From JBDSGC01 sp046594105 (GTDB taxonomy: Bacteria > Acidobacteriota > Thermoanaerobaculia > Gp7-AA8): a stretch of DNA of 9,269 nucleotides. A program made the position numbers and the translations under genes. The notes below the pieces were generated by a model. The model was given only the letters and a program-made list of their open reading frames with translations. It was not told the DNA's origin and did not search any database. How positions within the stretch are numbered: the stretch's first letter is position 1; the number at the start of each line of letters is the position of its first letter. This document shows, piece after piece, positions 7,937-9,269 of the stretch. The stretch is taken from contig JBKJQB010000120.1 in assembly GCA_046594105.1 (NCBI GenBank), positions 1 to 9,269 on the forward strand, in the 5' to 3' direction.

Positions 7937-8002
7937 GCCTGACGTTCCGCCGATCAGCTGCGGGCGCCGCAGGTGACCGTCAGCTTCATCGGCTTGTTAG
8001 GC
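7937..8002 (-). other. attC-like integron recombination site (66 nt)
   Basis: Read on the minus strand, the element starts with GCCTAAC (8002-7996), a perfect RYYYAAC box, and ends with GTCAGGC (7943-7937), one mismatch from GTTRRRY. Inside are a left arm GCCGATGAAGCTG and a right arm CAGCTGATCGGC, complementary except for one bulged base on the left arm, as in attC L boxes with extrahelical bases. The centre is a hairpin, CTGCGG-CGC-CCGCAG. The outer boxes extend to 6-bp GCCGCC/GGCGGC flanks. The terC stop codon (7988-7986) lies within the left arm, and the next gene starts 12 nt beyond the right box. Box order, length, asymmetric bulge and orientation all match a cassette junction. The GTC instead of GTT in the final box may reduce or abolish recombination. 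No integrase is visible. Confidence 0.7.
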
Positions 8003-9269
8003 GGCTCCTGTCGCGGCGCTCGGCGATTAAGGAACAAACCACCCCGCCCGCCAGGATTCCCAGCACTACCGCCAGCAGGTACAGGTTGAAGTACTTCCCG
8101 AGGGCAAGCTTCAGCCATTCGGCAATCAGCATCTTGACGCCCACGACCAGCAGGACGAGAGCGAGCGAGACTTTGAGGTACCGAAACTTCTCCATCGTCC
8201 CGGCCAGCGCGAAATAGAGCGACCGGAGGCCGAGGATCGCAAACACGTTGCTGGTGAAGACCAGGAATGGGTCAGCCGTGATGGCGAAGATGGCCGGGAT
8301 AGAGTCCACCGCGAAGATCACATCCGTCGTTTCGACCATGACCAGGGCCAGCGCCAGCGGCGTCAGGAGCAGCGTCCCCGGCCGGGCCTTGTTCACGATC
8401 TCATCCGGCATCACGGGGGCACCGGGGACCTCGCTCTCGTACGATGCGGGGGCGCCGGCACGCACCATGAAGTGCTCGCCGTGAAATCTGGCGGTCACCG
8501 GAAAGAAGCGGCGGGTCAACCGGACCACGACGTTCTTGTCAGGATCGGTGTTCTCGGTCTTCAGGAACAGCATCTTGATGGCCGTCACAATCAGGAAGCC
8601 TGCGAAGAGGTACAGGACCCAGTGAAACTCAGCAATCAGTTTCGCCCCTAGGGCAATCATCACGCCGCGCAAGAGCAGGGCGCCCAGGATGCCCCAGAAC
8701 AGCACGCGGTGCTGGTAGAGTGGCGGCACCGCGAAGATCACATCCGTCGTTTCGACCATGACGAGAGCCAGCGCCAGCGGCGTCAGGAGCAGCGTCCCCG
8801 ACCGGGCCTTGTCCACGACCTCATCCGGCATCAGGGGCGCACCGGGGACCTCGCTCTCGTAGGAGGCAGGCGCACCGGCACGAACGATGAAGTGCTCGCC
8901 GTGAAACCTGGCGGTCACCGGAAACAGGCGCCGCGTCAACCGGACCACGAAATTCTTGTTCGGATCGGTGTTCTCTGTCTTGAGGAACAGCATCTTTATA
9001 GCCGTCAGGATCAGGAAGACGGCGAAGAGGTACAGAACCCAGTGGAACTCGGTGATCAGCTTCGCCCCAAGACCGATCATCACGCCGCGCAAGAGCAGGG
9101 CGCCCAAGATGCCCCAGAACAGCACGCGGTGCTGGTAGAGTGGCGGCACCGCGAAGAAGCCGAAGATCATCGCGATCACGAAGATGTTGTCCACGCTGAG
9201 CGACTTCTCGAGGACGTAGCCGGTCAGGTACTTCTCCGTTGCCCTTGTGCCGTCGTTCGTCAGTCCATC
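7986..9269 (-). CDS. TerC/Alx-family integral membrane protein with internal 140-residue duplication, 5'-truncated by window edge
   Basis: The frame is open from the right edge to the TGA at 7988-7986, giving 427 visible residues. The GTG at 9194 sits inside the family motif EKSLSVDNIFVIA and is not a start. TerC-family hallmarks are clear: LEKSLSVDN, FFAVPPLYQHRVLFWGILGA, LVETTDVIFAVDSIPAI, and DPFLVFTSNVFAILGLRSLYF. Family members are inner-membrane proteins with about 7-9 helices, linked to metal (Mn) homeostasis, alkaline response or tellurium resistance; which applies here is unknown. A normal Alx-like protein is about 320 residues. This one is longer because a block from PPLYQHR to VIFAV occurs twice. 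The first copy joins VIFAV directly to the second PPLYQHR and so lacks DSIPAI. The last five residues (RLTSR) are encoded within the attC-like site. The frame is intact but correct folding is uncertain. Confidence 0.85.
   Translation of the reverse strand, partial: DGLTNDGTRATEKYLTGYVLEKSLSVDNIFVIAMIFGFFAVPPLYQHRVLFWGILGALLLRGVMIGLGAKLITEFHWVLYLFAVFLILTAIKMLFLKTENTDPNKNFVVRLTRRLFPVTARFHGEHFIVRAGAPASYESEVPGAPLMPDEVVDKARSGTLLLTPLALALVMVETTDVIFAVPPLYQHRVLFWGILGALLLRGVMIALGAKLIAEFHWVLYLFAGFLIVTAIKMLFLKTENTDPDKNVVVRLTRRFFPVTARFHGEHFMVRAGAPASYESEVPGAPVMPDEIVNKARPGTLLLTPLALALVMVETTDVIFAVDSIPAIFAITADPFLVFTSNVFAILGLRSLYFALAGTMEKFRYLKVSLALVLLVVGVKMLIAEWLKLALGKYFNLYLLAVVLGILAGGVVCSLIAERRDRSRLTSR
8318..8737 (-). 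repeat. 420-bp duplication inside terC, second (C-terminal) copy
   Basis: This is the direct-repeat partner of 8738-9157. The 11-mer CACCGCGAAGA (plus strand) occurs at 8307-8317, 8727-8737 and 9147-9157, marking the outer edges and the central junction. Bases 8688-8737 are identical to 9108-9157, and 8307-8342 are identical to 8727-8762. This copy continues into the normal TerC sequence DSIPAIFA. Confidence 0.93.
8738..9157 (-). repeat. 420-bp duplication inside terC, first (N-terminal) copy
   Basis: This copy aligns without gaps to 8318-8737 at a constant offset of 420 bp. By hand count about 42 of 420 bases differ (about 90% identity), giving about 12 changes in 140 residues, mostly conservative. 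The unit encodes three hydrophobic segments (VLFWGILGALLLRGVMI, FHWVLYLFAVFLILTAI and LLLTPLALALVMVETTD) and a hydrophilic loop rich in charged residues. Confidence 0.93.

Noticed and set aside
9192..9194. GTG as start codon of the TerC-family gene
   Set aside because: The frame continues to the right edge with the family motif LEKSLSVDN spanning this codon, so it is internal.

Overview
The window comes from a high-GC bacterium whose genes strongly favour G or C at third codon positions. The long modular secreted protein resembles proteins I associate with soil Acidobacteriota, especially its C-terminal beta-sandwich repeats ending near 'NDPTFIPAQ', its Cys-paired Trp-rich FN3-like modules, and its He_PIG, DUF11 and BACON-like domains. 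This placement is an inference; the window has no rRNA or other marker gene.

Layout: (1) Bases 3-6977, plus strand, are the 3' part of one giant gene that enters from the left edge. It encodes over 2,300 residues of extracellular beta-sandwich modules. Among them is a tandem array with a 693-bp (231-residue) period, then five modules of about 95 residues, then a duplicated C-terminal module. (2) Bases 6978-7117 are an intergenic leader with a hairpin. (3) Bases 7118-7339, plus strand, encode a small two-helix membrane protein. (4) Bases 7340-7408 separate convergent genes and hold a GC-rich hairpin. (5) Bases 7409-7924, minus strand, encode an unnamed five-helix membrane protein. (6) Bases 7937-8002 hold an attC-like site between two same-strand genes. 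(7) Bases 7986-9269, minus strand, are a TerC/Alx-family membrane protein that leaves through the right edge and carries an internal in-frame 420-bp duplication.

Two things stand out. First, the terC stop codon lies inside a folded 66-nt element with integron attC architecture, and the next gene starts 12 nt after it. This is the layout of a gene-cassette array, although no integrase is visible. Second, the TerC ORF contains the same 140-residue, three-helix block twice, with about 90% nucleotide identity, joined at an 11-bp sequence present at all three junctions. Adding three helices should invert the downstream topology or force a new fold. The giant gene and the TerC/cassette region show no clear functional link.
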